Source: Sisyra terminalis
Taxonomy: Eukaryota > Arthropoda > Insecta > Neuroptera > Sisyridae
DNA: 64,000 nt
Assembly (NCBI GenBank): GCA_958496175.1
Contig: OY292274.1
Coordinates: forward strand, 28,683,482 to 28,747,481
Reading direction: 5' to 3'
Numbering within the stretch: position 1 is the stretch's first letter; each line of letters opens with the position of its first letter. Positions 34,206-47,695 of this stretch are shown here, piece by piece. Under the pieces are notes generated by a model. The model did no database searches and was not told the DNA's origin. It worked only from the letters and a program-made list of their open reading frames with translations. Position numbers and translations under genes: made by a program.

Positions 34206-36419
34206 TTATTAACATTATTTTTTTAATTAACTTTAAGTTTTTTTACTGCAAAAGTAAGTAAAATGTCATTTTTTATTTTGAAAAAAACGTGGTTAGAGTA
34301 TATTTTACTTTACTTGTCATTATTATCATACCAAATTTATTCAGATCTTTAATCCGATTTAAATTCAATTCAGTTTGAGCAAAACTCAATTGAAAAATAT
34401 TTCTTATTTATGATATGAGGATGATTTGGATATTCAATCTTACTTGTTGACATTTAGAATTAGACTATTTCAATTTAATTTAATTGTGGAAAAGCTTTTG
34501 TGCGTATTTTAGAGATAAGATAAACCTCTTTAGTTAGAAATGGTTTTAGTTATAATCATTAAATATTTACCATAAAACTAATTTAAATACAATTTAGTAG
34601 AATTTCAAAACAGTTTTAACTTGAAAACATGTTAAAATTATTTCATATTAATTAAACGTTTTGAATTTAAGGGTTCTTATATAGATACCGTTGTAGAAAG
34701 CTTTCAGAAATTTCGTTATTTTCATGTCATATTAGAATATTATGTCAAACTTTGTTGCTTTGTTCTGCTATGTATGATGTGTTGTAGCTGTATATATACG
34801 TTTCATAAAAAACTAATGTTGTATTTTTTTATAAACCTACATATTATTTTAAAATATGTCGAAATTATGATTTTGATATCGAAAACATATTATTTCAAGC
34901 TTTATTATTCCCATATATTTCAAAGTTTTCAATTTGCTACTGTTCTATTATTTCCTAGATTGTTTTATATTCTATTATCTGTTGATTTTTATATACCTCA
35001 CATAAATATCTAACATAAATATTGCCAAAAGGCACTTATTACAATTTATGACACATTAACATGCCAAGTGAAATTGGAATTAATGACGAAACGTTACGCA
35101 AAAATTTACCAATGTTTAATTGTTTTTTAGTATAATTTTCAACGAACTAAACCTTTACTTATTTAAAATAAAATTGGCTATAAAATTGGCTTAGTCTTAT
35201 TCCTTTTTGGCATAGTCCCCAGAAGAATGACCACGTAATCATTACTATTATATTTATATATAACACTGTTATTGTAACAACAATAACATAATACAGCAAG
35301 TAGTAAATTTTTGATTTTTCTGATTTTAAAATCATAATTATGGCAATATTATTTTACAATTTGCGCAATTCATTAAAATGGCGGTTTATATTACCATTTA
35401 GCACTTAGAATATGACTGCTCTACTTATTTTCTTTTTTTTGTCACCATATCGATGATGTGGTATATTTCTTTGATTTTTTAAAACTTCCATAATTGTAGT
35501 TCGATTTGAGCATTATATTTTCTAATGTTACATTTCCAAGTTATACAGGTACTCTTTTCGTGTTTTCTGAATGTTTTCCCTTTCGATCCATACTAAACTA
35601 CGCTGCACATGTAACACTTAAGTTACGATTTGTGAAGTTTAAGATCGAATTTTCCAATCAATTTTCGAATGATTTGCCTTTGATAATGATACTTCCTATA
35701 CACAGAAATGGAATTTGTTTTGTAACGTTGACATTAGGAAACTATTTTTAAGAAGATGAAAAAAACGATATAAGATAATCTTTACTTTCAAAGGTTATTA
35801 ATATATTAATATGATAGAATGTGTACCTTAAATATATTTAACAATTAATCCTTTCATATTACAAAAATCCATTCTATTCGTCCATTTCTTCAGAAATTGT
35901 GAAAATATTTTGTAAGAATTTTATTATGCGTAACATATTATACTAAAATTTATTTGATAAATACAAAGTATAATCGTTCAACTTTAATCCAATAGTTCAG
36001 CGAACCTTAAATTTTCTTACGAATAAAAAAATTGCTTCTGGTTCATTTTGTTTGTTTACCGTAGCATGAAAAATAATTTAATTTTCATATCTTTATCATA
36101 TCTCTTTTAACTTATTAAATTTATTTTGCCACGTTCAAACACTTAAGAAATGAAACATTGTGCTAAATTAGTCGTAAACATTAATTTCGGAACAAACGTT
36201 TTTAATATATTTTTTTGTTCTTAAATTTGTTACAAAAATTAGAATTGTTTTCAGTTTTTAGTTTTAATCAATTTTTTAATTAAAAAATCTTTAAACGTTA
36301 TTATTTAATCAAAATATTTAAAAAAAAAGCCATTAACACATTTAAGAATTTGATGTTATATGCATTTCAAACACTTTATATACTTTTATCATTTATACTT
36401 TTATATAAAGGACATAATC

Positions 36420-36880
36420 CTATAAGGGTAAATCGGCACTGGAAAGATATTTTGATGATACTGTAGAGGTGTGTAGATACTTACAAAATAATATTATCGC
36501 GGAAATGTCAAAACCATATCTCAACTAGTTTTCACGTAAAAAAAAATAATAAGTTAAAAACAGAAAAAATATTTTTTGAATTGTTTCAACCGTTTGATCT
36601 AAAATTCTAAGATGAACCAAAATTGTTTCATGGTTACAAAAAAAAAAAATTATTTAATTCATAATTGTTCATCAAAATCATCATCAAATCTCATTGAAAT
36701 TTAAGATCAAACTTTCAATCAGTTATAAAAATATTTTCTATTTTTTAATTTCAATCTGTTTTAATTTTTTAAGTTGAGGTTGAGATCTGAAACGTCCAAG
36801 ATCTTAGTATTTTATTAATACCTATGCACCTCTTGATTATCATTAAAATGTCATTTTGTGGCCTATTGGCTTTGCTTATA
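36420..36880. mobile_element. Probable MITE with diverged inverted ends
   Basis: Left end: GAAAGATATTTTGATGATAC then GAGGTGTGTAGATA. Right end reversed: GACATTTTAATGATAATC then GAGGTGCATAGGTA. About 440 bp without coding sequence. A related single end lies at 33127. Confidence 0.4.
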
Positions 36881-38756
36881 CCCCTATATAAACCCTTCAA
36901 AACAAAACGTTCAATATTATAAAATTGAACAAAATAGCATTGTGTCCTTCAGAAGTTAAACTTTTAGTTCAAACTTAATATGTCCTTAATGCTATAACAA
37001 AAGTGATTATTCGAGAATTCAGAGAAAAGTATAATTGAATTTTATAAGTTCCAAGGCACAATCGTGTAGAAGTTTCAAATAAATAAATTGTTTAAATATA
37101 CAGCCTTTCAGATTATGCTAGTTTCTGTTCTTTAACTTGCGAGGATTTTCATTCGTAGTTTATAGAACAATAACTGATCCTCCCTTCAATTCAAGTGCTG
37201 CTGCACAATGCAAAAATAAAATAGGTCATCATATCCTGTAGAAAACAGTGCTCATTGTGTTTGTTGTTTGCAAATATTAATATATTTATTTATAAATGTT
37301 TGTGAAAATGAAGATAATGCAATCAATTAAAAGTGAATATTGATAGTCAACCAGAAAGCTTTATTGATTTTACATAAAATATTTAATGCCCAGAGAATAG
37401 GAAATTAAAGTTCGAAAGGTATATCCGGAATATTGTTTGTCTGCAGATGATTCAAAAGGCCAACAGGAAACAAAAAATGAAACAATATTAATTTTCCTTT
37501 TAAATAAAACCGTATATTATTCTACATAAAAAATTTTCTGTCATTCAACCCAAAAAAAAATCTTTTTGATTTCAATGTCACGTTATTTTATTGGCTGTTG
37601 AAGAAATATAAGATAATGATTGTTAATTTAAGTATACGCCGTATTAAAATCATAAAAATCGGGGAGGTCAACTAAAATTTCAGATAAATGGTTTTCGAAT
37701 GATAGGTGAACGGAAAACGTTTCACTTTGTTTTGCTATTTAAGTGATTTAAGCAGGAAAATAGTCAAATCTGTTACTATTTTGTAACACATCGGAAAATA
37801 GACTCGTTAGTTTTTATAGCACATAAAGTAGTCCATAGTGACCTTTTATTCTTTTTTACCGTGCAAAATTTTTGACTTACGCGATTAACTGGTTTCAAAC
37901 GTTTCTCCATAAATCAAAAATCGTATAGATCAATGAAAGAACGTAACTAAACATTATTTGACAAATAATATGTGATTCTATTTATTTAAAAAAAATAAAC
38001 TAACATATAAAACTGAGTTTTTTTTGATGTTGCTAATCGTTGTTTTATAGCTGCCATGATTTTTAATGACTTTAGAGTTAACAAAAAACCGTAAGTCGAG
38101 GAATATTGAAAATTTGTTTGGTACGAAAATCGAATCTAACACCCAATGAGAATAGATACAAAGATTCCAAACGTTAAAAGCTTTTTCACAATATTCATGT
38201 ACACAATACAGGTCCAGATCAAAGTTCTCTTTTCTGTCACTAGAAGCGGAAATATTCAAAATGTACCTAAGGTCATTAAAATTTTAAGAAGGTATTGAAT
38301 CTTGGAATCATCATGCGAAATGAGTCAAAATTTGTTTGTTATCAGTACTAATTTAAACCGAAACTATGAACTTTACATAAGGTATTGAAAGTAACATAAG
38401 TTAGTACACCAAACATTTTTGTAACGATATCTTAACACATTTTTCATCGTGTAGAAGACTTAAATTTGCAATTATATGTAACATTTCCTGCGTAATGATT
38501 CAAACGCCTGCTTCTTGAAGACTACTTTATCGGCACTGCACATCAAATGATTGATTGCACATCAATTGATACCATTTTTTATCATTACGTTCGGATTCCT
38601 TGCATCTGTACTTCGTACTAGCATCTACCACTTACGGAGTTGACACAAAAAGACTACGCTCTTTAAATTAATAATCAATAAAATAACGTTTATTATTCAA
38701 AAATTATTACACATGTTCCATTCAATAAAACCTAATAGCAAATACACCTTTAAAAT

Positions 38757-39480
38757 ATCGGCTTACTACTTGAAATACCAGGGCTTATTATATTCGAAAC
38801 TGAAGCTATCCTATTCATCAGAAGAATACCCAATAAGAATAATTAGGCAGTGGAAAATGGGAAAAACGAAGAATGGGCAAAAACTGTAATATACTTGAGT
38901 GTGCGACTTGATTTCAGACTTAATTTTTCTGAACATATAAAAGTGACCAAAAACGAATGGCTTGCACTAATATCCTGTATCCATTGCTAAATAGACAATG
39001 CAATTTATCTTTCAGCGACAAAATTATTGTATATGATACAATGCTCAGATCTGTAATAACATACGCATGTCCAATTTGGAGTTCGGTAAGTAAAACTAAG
39101 TATCAAACTATACACAGAGGACAAAAAAAAATACGTAGAATATTGGGATACTCCCCAGCATAATAAAGGCTCTATGATCTACACGAAAAACTAAAGATGC
39201 AAACTAGATCTATTATATTGGCCTTAATTGGCTTTAAAATTATTTATAAATTACAAAAATAGTATTAGCCAACTGCTTAGAGGTATCAATGACTACACCC
39301 TCGATGACCAATATAAGAAATACCGGAAATATAAATTTAAGAGAACAAAATATAAGTCTTACTAAACTAATAACAGAAATACTAAACAGCAATTACAATG
39401 TATTGTACTAACCGAAAATAGTTTGATCCTAGATCAGGATTTACGGACGCTGGTTGGATGGTTTAAGCAGGGAACATCAC
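38757..39480 (+). pseudogene. Jockey-like LINE reverse transcriptase, 3' fragment
   Basis: This is the C-terminal thumb part of a non-LTR reverse transcriptase. Readable pieces in different frames are FETEAILFIRRIPNKN, VIYLSVRLDFRLNFSEHIK (the YLGV-LD-L-F--HI block) and, from 38957, LYPLLNRQCNLSFSDKIIVY followed by VITYACPIWSS (the TYACP-W block). A frameshift separates the last two near 38955, and the frame stops at 39163. Further weak similarity runs to about 39360. The last 60 bases match a second 3' end at 61520, so 39360-39480 is probably the 3' UTR of the same LINE family. 5' truncated and inactive. Confidence 0.8.
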
Positions 39481-41915
39481 ACACCAACTTTTTTTATTAT
39501 TTTTTTTCATTTATATCTTTAAGTCTTTTTTTCCTCATAAATTAATTCATAACAGCGATAAAACATGCACTGCATTTGAAAATTCAGGATTAAGATTATG
39601 AACTTCGAGACCAGTGAATAAAATGTTTGTTTGTAGATTGCGTATATCTAATAACTAATGGAGAAAAAAAACAGTTTATTTTCATACTTTCATGTATGAA
39701 AACATTTTTATGCATGGATAAATTAATAAATACGATAAACTGTGCAGAAATTAGTAATATTTTATAGCGATAAAAATGTTTTATATACTGCATGAAACTG
39801 TAAAACTCAAAGGCTCAGTGAGGTTTGTAATAATGATTATATTGTGTGAAAAATAATAATGTAGAACATTTTTCTCTATTTTTTTTCTGTTGTGACATTT
39901 ATGCAGTATTAAAAAAACGTATGCAAAGCTAACGTTAATTAATAATTACGATGCATTAGTTCTTTTATAAAAAGCGTATATTATGAGCTTTTATTCACTA
40001 TGTCAAACAGAAATACGTTGCAGTTTTTCAAAGGATTTCAAACGTGAGAACAACTAATTTTTATTTATTATTCTACGTGTTAATTAGTTTTCCTGGAGAA
40101 GAATCCTGAAATTTAACTAATTTTATTTACAAATCCTTTGTTCTTTCGAAATCTAAAATATAGTTTTGTTTGTCAAAAAGTTTCCATTGGACGAGTTTCC
40201 GGTTACAGATGTTTAAATCTTTTTAACATTACAAATGATGATTTTTTGTTCACTTTGATAATAAAGAGCTTATTTATTTTCATTAATTTTAAAATTAACC
40301 TTGGCATAAAATATTTAGCTTCTACAATTCTAATTTTAAAAAGGGTATATTTGCTTTTTAAAATTTAAATAACCTATTTTTTTTTTTGAAATTATTACTA
40401 ATAAAGCTCTTGTTTCAAGCAATATTACGTTAATTATTTCGTTTTTATATAAAAAAATTTTATGTTTTTTGTAATATTGCATATAAATGCGAATATTTTT
40501 CATTGTTTGTCAAACATTTGCTCGACAAAAAATTAAATCATTTTTAAATAACCATTAGGAAACTATAATTAAAAATTGTAAGTAGAATATTTAAATCTCA
40601 CGTATTTCATGCCACTCTATTATTATTTCGAATAAAAAAATTGACGCTTATAATGTCATTATTTGATTATATAGTTACTAACAAAGAGTATGGTTACTAT
40701 GCACTTAGTCGCTTTCGAATTGGCTGTGGTGGATTATTTTCTCTTGCTTATATTCTTGCAATTTTAAATATTAACTAACTATTGTGGTTATATTTGGTGA
40801 GATTACCTAACGATAACGAGTTCATCTTTGGGTAACTATAAAATTATATTTTTATCAAAAAGCATAATGTTTACTAAAATTCTTGCTGTGAGATTTTAAG
40901 CTTTGGTCGTTATGGTAAACATGATCCAGTTCAATTTTACCACGAATCCATGACATTCTAGGAATATGAGTTTATTAATTATAGTATTTATAAGTTGCTC
41001 AAGGATCAAAAAACTTTAGCATATATCTTTCAGGATGCATTCATCTTTTCGAAGAAAAATATAGGGTTTGAATTGATATCGCAATATGTCCCTAAAAATA
41101 TATTTTAGAAATTCCGAAGAGCTTAGAAATATATTAAATGAAGAATTTTCTAAATAGGATGACATTTTCTCATCAATTGCATTTTAAGGTTTACAAGTCG
41201 AAAGTATTTTTTATCACTTTTTTAATCAGACCAACATGGAGGGAAAAAAGATAAATAATCAAGAGTACCTACTGAGAAATACTCGAGTGACAATTTTTGT
41301 CATTATTTAGATCATTGGAAACTATTATAGTTTCTATTATATTTAGAACATAAAAGTACCATAATACTTCGAATATAATTAGTCTTAGTTCACGATTAGA
41401 CTGGAGTGGAGAAAAGGTAAAACGTCATCTTAAAAAAATAAAAATAAGATTAATTTCTAGCTAATCTATAATCCGACAAAAAAAAATAAATCCCGTTTGG
41501 TCATAAGAGGCGACAATGGTTTTCAACCCTCTTTGAGTGCTGTAACTCTCTTCTTACCGATTCTGAAATTCCAGTCACTATCATTTCATTTTTGAAGCAT
41601 AAAAATGAAACAATTTTTTCCAGTTCAGTAGACTCCTTACTTTCAACCCTTTGTGAAAAGCAAATGCCAATTGATAGGCATAGTCTTCAATATGTTTTTT
41701 GATCCTTAAAACCACAAAGTATAAATAACAGGAGAACGAACACTGTATAACAAAGTCGTCCATAAAATGAGGGTACAGTGTAGAGAACTCTAGTGTCAAT
41801 AATATACAAGTATGAATATAAGCGCTAGAAATATTTTCATTTAATTTATAATGATATTATAATGATATAATAAGAGATTAACAATTTTAATGGAAAATTG
41901 TTTCCTAAATATAAG
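39481..41915. other. Intronic DNA, nothing recognised
   Basis: AT-rich with chance frames only. No repeat family of this window was recognised here. Confidence 0.4.
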
Positions 41916-42032
41916 TTTTTTTTTTAAATTAGCAATCAGTTAGTGCAAACTATGAGCTAATGTGTTGTCTTGTCTGGAGCTCTTGAGCTCCAAATGCCTT
42001 GATGAAGAAGTTCCCAGTGGAACATTTTCCTG

Positions 42033-43450
42033 CTACTTTGATGTCAGCTTATATGGAATTCTTTTTGATTTCAGTCTTCTAATGGTTGAGTGCTTTTGAA
42101 ATGGCCCCATCAACGAATTTGTGTGCTCCATCAGTCTTATAAAGTGAGCTTCACTTCTTTGTTTGACCATTTCTGAGATCGGACATATGTGGAGGTCTTT
42201 ATGCAGCATATCGTTGGTGACATACCATGGCGCATCCGCGATCGCTCGTAAAATTTTTAACTGACATCTTTGGATCATTTTGGTGCTTGATTTGCTGGCA
42301 CAAGCCCATAATTCAATCCCATAGCTCCATATCGGAACTATTATGGCCTTGTATAGAAGCAGTTTATTTTCCAAAGACATTATGGATTTCTTTCCCATAA
42401 GCCAGTATAGCTGTTTGAACCTCTGCATGGTTTGGGTTCTCTTTTTTGCTATATGGGTTCTCCAGGTGAGTCTTTTGTCGAGGTAAAGTCCAAGATATTT
42501 CACCGAACTCGATTCTGAAATACCCAACCCCTTGACATAAACGGTGGGGCAGTTACCTCTTCTGAGAGTGAAGTTGACCAGTTTCGTTTTTGCCTCGTTC
42601 AGTTTTATTTTCCACTGGTCCGTCCAAGCTACAATTAGAGTGATGTGGTGTTGGAGATGAGCTACTGCAACCACAGGGTTCTCATCGCTAGCCATTATGA
42701 CTATATCATCAGCAAATGTCTCAATAAAGGTATTGGTGGTTGTGGGTAAATCGGCAGTGTACAGTAGGTAAAGAATGGGACCTAGTACACTGTCTTGGGG
42801 AACGCCTGATTTGATTTGGAAATAGCTAGAAGTTTTGTCATTTACTCATGTTCGGAATTGGCGGTTTTGCAGGTAAGATGATAAAAGTTTGTGGTATGCG
42901 GGCACATACCTTTTTGTTTTGTATAGTAGACGGTCATGCCAAACTTTATCGAAAGCCTGACTTTAATCTAGGAAAACCGAAGGGCAGTACTTTTTATTTT
43001 CCATATCTTCGTTTATGGTGTTGACTACTCTGTGGCATTATTGATAGTCGAGTGGCCTTCTCTGAATCCAAATTGATGATTAGGAATTTCTTCTAGAAGA
43101 GGAAGGAATTTTTGTAGTATGAGCTTTTCAAGGAGCTTAGAAATAATTGGAAGAAGACTTATTGGGCGGTACGAAAACACAATGTTTGGATTTTTTCCTG
43201 GTTTCAGAACCATTACTACTTCAGCGATTTTCAATATTTCAGGCCAGTGATGTAGTCGAAGTATAGCATTGAATAAATAGAGCATCATCATAATTGCCTT
43301 TTGTGGTAGCTCTTTTAGCATTTTGGCACTGATCTGATCCACTTCGGGTGACTTTTTGTTGTTGAGTTTTTGAACCGCGCTTTTTATATTTTTAGGCGTA
43401 AAAAAGGTAGAGTTTGGTGGCAGAAAATCAGGCGAGTTTAATTCGTTCAT
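42033..43450 (-). pseudogene. Jockey ORF2, reverse transcriptase
   Basis: Copies the element RNA into DNA at the nicked target. Read on -, the N-terminal part (43450-43025) has SYRPISLLPIISKLLEKLI and HQFGFREGHST. After damaged sequence comes YFQIKSGVPQDSVLGPILY, then the catalytic FADD at 42716-42705, then the thumb (KYLGLYLDKRLTWRTHI, WSYGIELWACAS) to a stop at 42033. A CGA-to-TGA type stop lies upstream of the VNDKTSSYF block at about 42847, and a frame break occurs between 43025 and 42900. The catalytic motif itself is intact; the second half is open for over 250 codons. Confidence 0.9.
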
Positions 43451-43731
43451 TACTTCTTGGTTGATGGTATTATCATTGGGAGTAAATACCTTAGTCAGGT
43501 GACTGGAAAATAGATCAGCCTTTTCTGAGTCGCTCCTTGACCAGACCGGAGAAGCTAAGTCCTTTTTGATAGGGGGATTAGGTTGAATAGGTTGAATAGG
43601 TTCAGTTTTTGCTTTTATTGGCTTCCATATTGAATTGTCGTACCTGTTTAGTCCTTCTAAGTATCCCTGGAGAGAGCTCTGTTGGAAATTTTGCAGTTAG
43701 GTTTTGACTTCCCTCATTAGCCGGTAATATC

Positions 43732-44629
43732 TCATTTTGTCAGCTGGATTGTGACTAGTTTGCCATATCTTTCGAGTTCGTCTTTTTTATATATTAGATT
43801 TTTTATTTCCAGCGAGGTATATCGAATACTTTGATTTTGGTCTGTAGGGGGCGTGGCTTTTTTTGCTGAATCTTGAAGGATGTTTATGAATAGTTGCATC
43901 TCGTTTTCTAGTTCTTCACTTCTTTTTAGGGATGTATTTAGATTAATTTGATCCGCTACAGATTGTTGATATTTTTGCCAGTCAGTTTTTGAGTTGTGAA
44001 GACCAACCGTCATTTTTCTCATTGTAGCCAGTGTTGTCAGAGTAAGTATGACTGGAGTATGATCCGATGATAGATCAAAGTTAGTCTGTACTTCCAAATA
44101 GGATTCCGAGATACCTCTAATTATGTAAAATCCAAAAGATCAGGAGTTTTTCTAGGATTTTTCGGCCAATGACTTGCTGTGCAAAGACGTGAGCCCCACA
44201 TTGTATGTTTACAATGTAGTCACCACCTACAATAAACCGTGTACCAATGGTTTGGAAGAAGTCTTCAAAGTCTGCTTTTTAATATTATGTTTTGGGGGAC
44301 AATATATGGCAGAGAAGTTAACGTTGAAAGGCAAATTTCTAACATTAATTGTCGTAGCCTGGAGATGATTCCTCGAGTAAGGATCCAATGGGTAATGTTC
44401 AATAGTAGATTTAATTATAATGGCTGAACCAGCATGAGCTTTTTTGTCTGGGTGATTAGTGTAATATATTTTGAAACCCGGCAAATTAAAATATGATTTT
44501 TCATTGAAGTGAGTTTCGCTTATAAGCATGAGGTCAATTTTATGAGTGTTTAAAAACATTTCCACCTCGTTCTTATGCTGGATAAGCCCATTGGCTATTC
44601 CATAAAGCTATTCTTAAGAACTTAGCCAT
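43732..44629 (-). pseudogene. Jockey ORF2, endonuclease region
   Basis: Nicks target DNA with an AP-endonuclease-type (EEP) fold. The ATG at 44629-44627 opens MAKFLRIALWN; a one-base frame change near 44595 then leads to NGLIQHKNEVEMFL, LMLISETHF (conserved Glu-Thr-His) and AIYCPPKHN. Further frame changes at about 44227 and 44100 separate the GGDY-like block from SSDHTPVIL, the conserved catalytic Ser-Asp-His. The segment then runs into the linker to the reverse transcriptase. Confidence 0.85.
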
Positions 44630-44699
44630 TTTTATTTTTTTTTATAAGTTGGTGTGAAATTTAGATTATGATGTGTGGTCGGATCGGTTGGTATTGACA

Positions 44700-44980
44700 T
44701 CACATTTTGCCAATGAGCGTGGTAAGCAAATTAAGAATCATGCTGTTTTGTTGGGATAGTTGTTGGATTATGATTTTAAATTCTTCCAGAAATTTATTTA
44801 GGGCTGAGTTAATATCGTTTGGAGTAGTGTTTGGTTCAGTAAATGAATTTTTAGGGCTGGATTCGTTTGAGTTGTTTTTGCTATTGACTTTCACCACGTT
44901 TGCGTAGCTTATGTGTGGATTTTCTTGAGAATTATACTGCTGATATTTGGAACTGATTCTTTTAGGTGATGTTATCCTTT
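44700..44980 (-). pseudogene. Jockey ORF1 (gag-like), C-terminal tail
   Basis: Open from 44980 to a stop at 44700, it encodes a polar Asn/Ser/Gln-rich tail (ENPHISYANVVKVNS, then LLTTLIGKM at the end). SYA-V is typical of the end of Jockey gag proteins, whose zinc knuckles would lie upstream and are missing. It is 71 bases from the ORF2 start. Confidence 0.7.
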
Positions 44981-46177
44981 AATAATATGTTAATAGTTTA
45001 ATAATATTCATTTAAGTAAAGTGCTCTATTATTGATTGATAGTTTTAATAAATTAAAGTCGATCACCTAGCGTTTTAATTTTTAAACGACCAGAACGTAA
45101 AATCAATTTTAAATTGAATGGCTGGCTTAACATCTTTTATAAATCTTTTAATCAAATGACTTTTTTATCTTTATTGAAATTTTATTTTTGTCTTCCAGCC
45201 ATTTACTCATTTAATTCAAATAAATAATGCCAAGTTTTAATCGAAAATGTGTTACATTAGTCAAAACTAAGCATATTTATCTTATTGTATTACTTGAACA
45301 ATAATTTATAATTTAATAATCAATTTAAAAGTTTTATCACCTTCGTATTTCAATTTTTGATTTAAAGCGTTTTATATTGCCAATATTATTGTAGGTATTT
45401 CTCGGATATAATGATGACAATGAACATTTATAATGCATTTCATAAAATCAATTAAATGTAATATTGTAATTATAGAAATCCATACATTTTTATAATTAAA
45501 ACGCCCTCATCATTGAAATGTCCCTCATTGAAATGTCGATTATTAAAATGAATAGTATTCATTTTTGTTTGTATGAGAGTTTATTTATGTAATTTCATTG
45601 AGGAAAAATTTGCAACTGTGAAATGTTTCTAAGCAAAGCATAACTCGATTTTAAAATTTGTTCCACAACCACTTATTTTGTACTCGTATTGCAGTTTTGT
45701 TTAAATAGATATACATGAACGAAATACTCGTATGAATGTAGTTCTATGAACGAATGTGGTTATATGTATACATATTCCCTTTGAAGTTTATAGTAACTTA
45801 ATTTATTACGATAAAGTTTATTAGCATTTACTCCTACTCGCACACGTGTAAATATTGTTTTTACCATATACCTTTATTATGGATTATATTCACACATTAA
45901 TGTTACGATGTTTTCATCGTATATATTAAAAAAATATAACTGTATAGTGTATAATGGTTAGATAATACTTAGGTTCTTGACAATAAAAACGGATTTTGAG
46001 ATTATTTTTTTAGCATTTCAGGAACATATTTTAACTTTGTTATAAGATAATACGTGAACTAAAGTAAAGAAATTTCTTCTTTTTTACCAAAAAAAGACTT
46101 ATAAAATGAATTAATGTATTTACTAAAGATCTTTACCCGAATGAGTCCACCATATTGAAAAAATCTTGAACAAAACT
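44981..46177. other. Intronic DNA, nothing recognised
   Basis: AT-rich. The only pattern is a repeated CTCATTGAAATGTC-like word at about 45510-45535. Confidence 0.4.
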
Positions 46178-46330
46178 ATTGGTTGGCCAGCGGTCAAGGT
46201 GGCTGCTTAAATTGGTAGATTCCGGGTTCGGTTCTCGAGAAGTACATTTTTTTTTAAATATTTCTTAGATTTTAAATCTTTACTAGTTTCCATGTCACTA
46301 AAAATCTTTACATTTATAAAACGATAATGT
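46178..46330 (+). mobile_element. tRNA-derived SINE, copy 4, diverged
   Basis: A-box-like TTGGCCAGCGGTCAAGGTGG (from 46193) and B-box-like GGGTTCGGTTCTCG (46224-46237) lie in the spacing of the copy at 4250. The body after the B box is weakly similar (CACTAAAAATC). This is the most diverged copy. Confidence 0.6.
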
Positions 46331-47120
46331 TTGAAATTTAGGTCCAAAATTTTCGAGAAAAAGTGTTATAAGTAAGACACGCATATTAATAATTTTGGTT
46401 TTTCGATGATTAACCCTGAATAAAATAAAGAAAATCACAAATGCTTTAAAAAAATGTAGCTTAAAAATAGCTTAAATATATAGCTTTAAAAAAGTTAATT
46501 TTGAGAATAATAAAGAAATTCCTTATTTATTAGCATTTAACGCCATATCTACTAGAAATATATGCCTATTATATACACACAATTTACAAAGCAGCACTTT
46601 ACATAAAATAAGCAAAAACTTACCCAATTTTCATAAAACGTAACCATCAGAGCTGTCAGAAAAAAAGTATCTTAGTTGCTTTGAAGTAATGTAGTTCCTT
46701 TAAATTATCTAAGTTACTGTATCTTAGTTCCTTTATTTTTTGGAATATTAATCTAGTGTCGCTTTTAAAGTAGGTTGTGTTTACAGGGGATTGGACATTA
46801 AAACTTTCCTTTTCCCTAAATTAAGAAAGAGTAAAAATACATCTGAATACTTTACAATTTAACTTAATACATAGTATGTTAGGAAACTTACTATTCATAA
46901 ATTGTATATAAAGCTACTAAAAAGTATATTTTTAAGTATCTTAAGAAGTAATTTTACCGTCAAATAAAATACTTTACCTTAACAGAATGTCCTTTTTTTG
47001 ACCCATTTCATATAATTTTGCAATTTATGCGTAATAAAGAATGGTGCAAAAGTCGCTTCGCCATTTCAAAATAATATTCCTTTTTGTTAGCAAAGCATAA
47101 AAATTGCAATTTTATTTTGA

Positions 47121-47695
47121 TTATGTATGAAAAATGATATTACGTAAATGGCCTCTATTTTCAGCATCGCAAACACGAGCTCTTTGTAAGGCGTTTTCTA
47201 TGACATTTCTTAGCATTTGAGACAGTCTGGATCTAATTTCCTCCTGTATGTGGGCTTTAAGTTGTTTGATAGTTCAAGGTTTATTTACATAAACCTTTTC
47301 CTTAAGATATCCCCAAAAGAAAAAGTCAAGTGCTGTCAAATCAGGTGATCGTGGAGACCATACAATATCGGAATTTCGATAAATTATTCGTTCTTGAAAC
47401 ATTGCAGCTAAAATTTACATAGGTGCTCTAGTCGTATGTTCAGTTACACCATCTTGCTACCACCAATACCCTGCCATATTTTCTATCTCCGGCTGAACAA
47501 AGTTTACCAGAATTTCTCTATATTGCTCACTAGTCACAGTAACTGCGTTTTCGTAAGAATCCTCAAGGAAATAAGGTCTAATAATCCTTTCTGAAGTTAC
47601 TCCACACCATACTGTAACCTTACGTAGCCGTGGATGCAATTGACGTATTGCATAAACGTTACGTGGATCAGCCCTGTTCTCGAAAACGCTAGCGC
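47121..47695 (-). pseudogene. Mariner/Tc1-type transposase remnant
   Basis: This is the C-terminal two-thirds of an IS630-Tc1-mariner transposase. One - frame reads DPRNVYAIRQLHPRL, VTVWCGVTSE, IIRPYFLEDS, then QDGVTEHTTRAP (second catalytic Asp), SPRSPDLTALDFFFWGYLKE (third catalytic block) and a helical tail ending at 47121. Three in-frame stops (at about 47455, 47417 and 47277) break it, but no frameshift is needed. The N-terminal DNA-binding part and first catalytic Asp are absent, so it is 5' truncated at about 47690. Terminal inverted repeats were not found. Confidence 0.85.

Larger units (their letters stand above)
41916..44980 (-). mobile_element. 5'-truncated Jockey-clade non-LTR retrotransposon
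   Basis: About 3.07 kb on the - strand: the tail of ORF1, ORF2 with endonuclease and reverse transcriptase, a short 3' UTR and a ten-base A tail (T-run at 41916-41925 on +). The 5' end is lost within ORF1 near 44980, as is usual after incomplete reverse transcription. No RNase H region follows the reverse transcriptase, which fits Jockey. Several frameshifts and stops make it inactive. No target duplication was recognised. Confidence 0.9.

Noticed and set aside
38805..38830. CTGATGA on the - strand near a TTTCG word
   Set aside because: It lies in reverse transcriptase coding sequence and lacks the GAAAC order of a hammerhead.
42700..42716. CTGATGA inside the Jockey element
   Set aside because: This is the FADD codon block (GCT GAT GAT) of the reverse transcriptase.
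44174..44907. + strand frames of 62-66 codons in the Jockey region
   Set aside because: Antisense shadows of the - strand ORF1 and ORF2.
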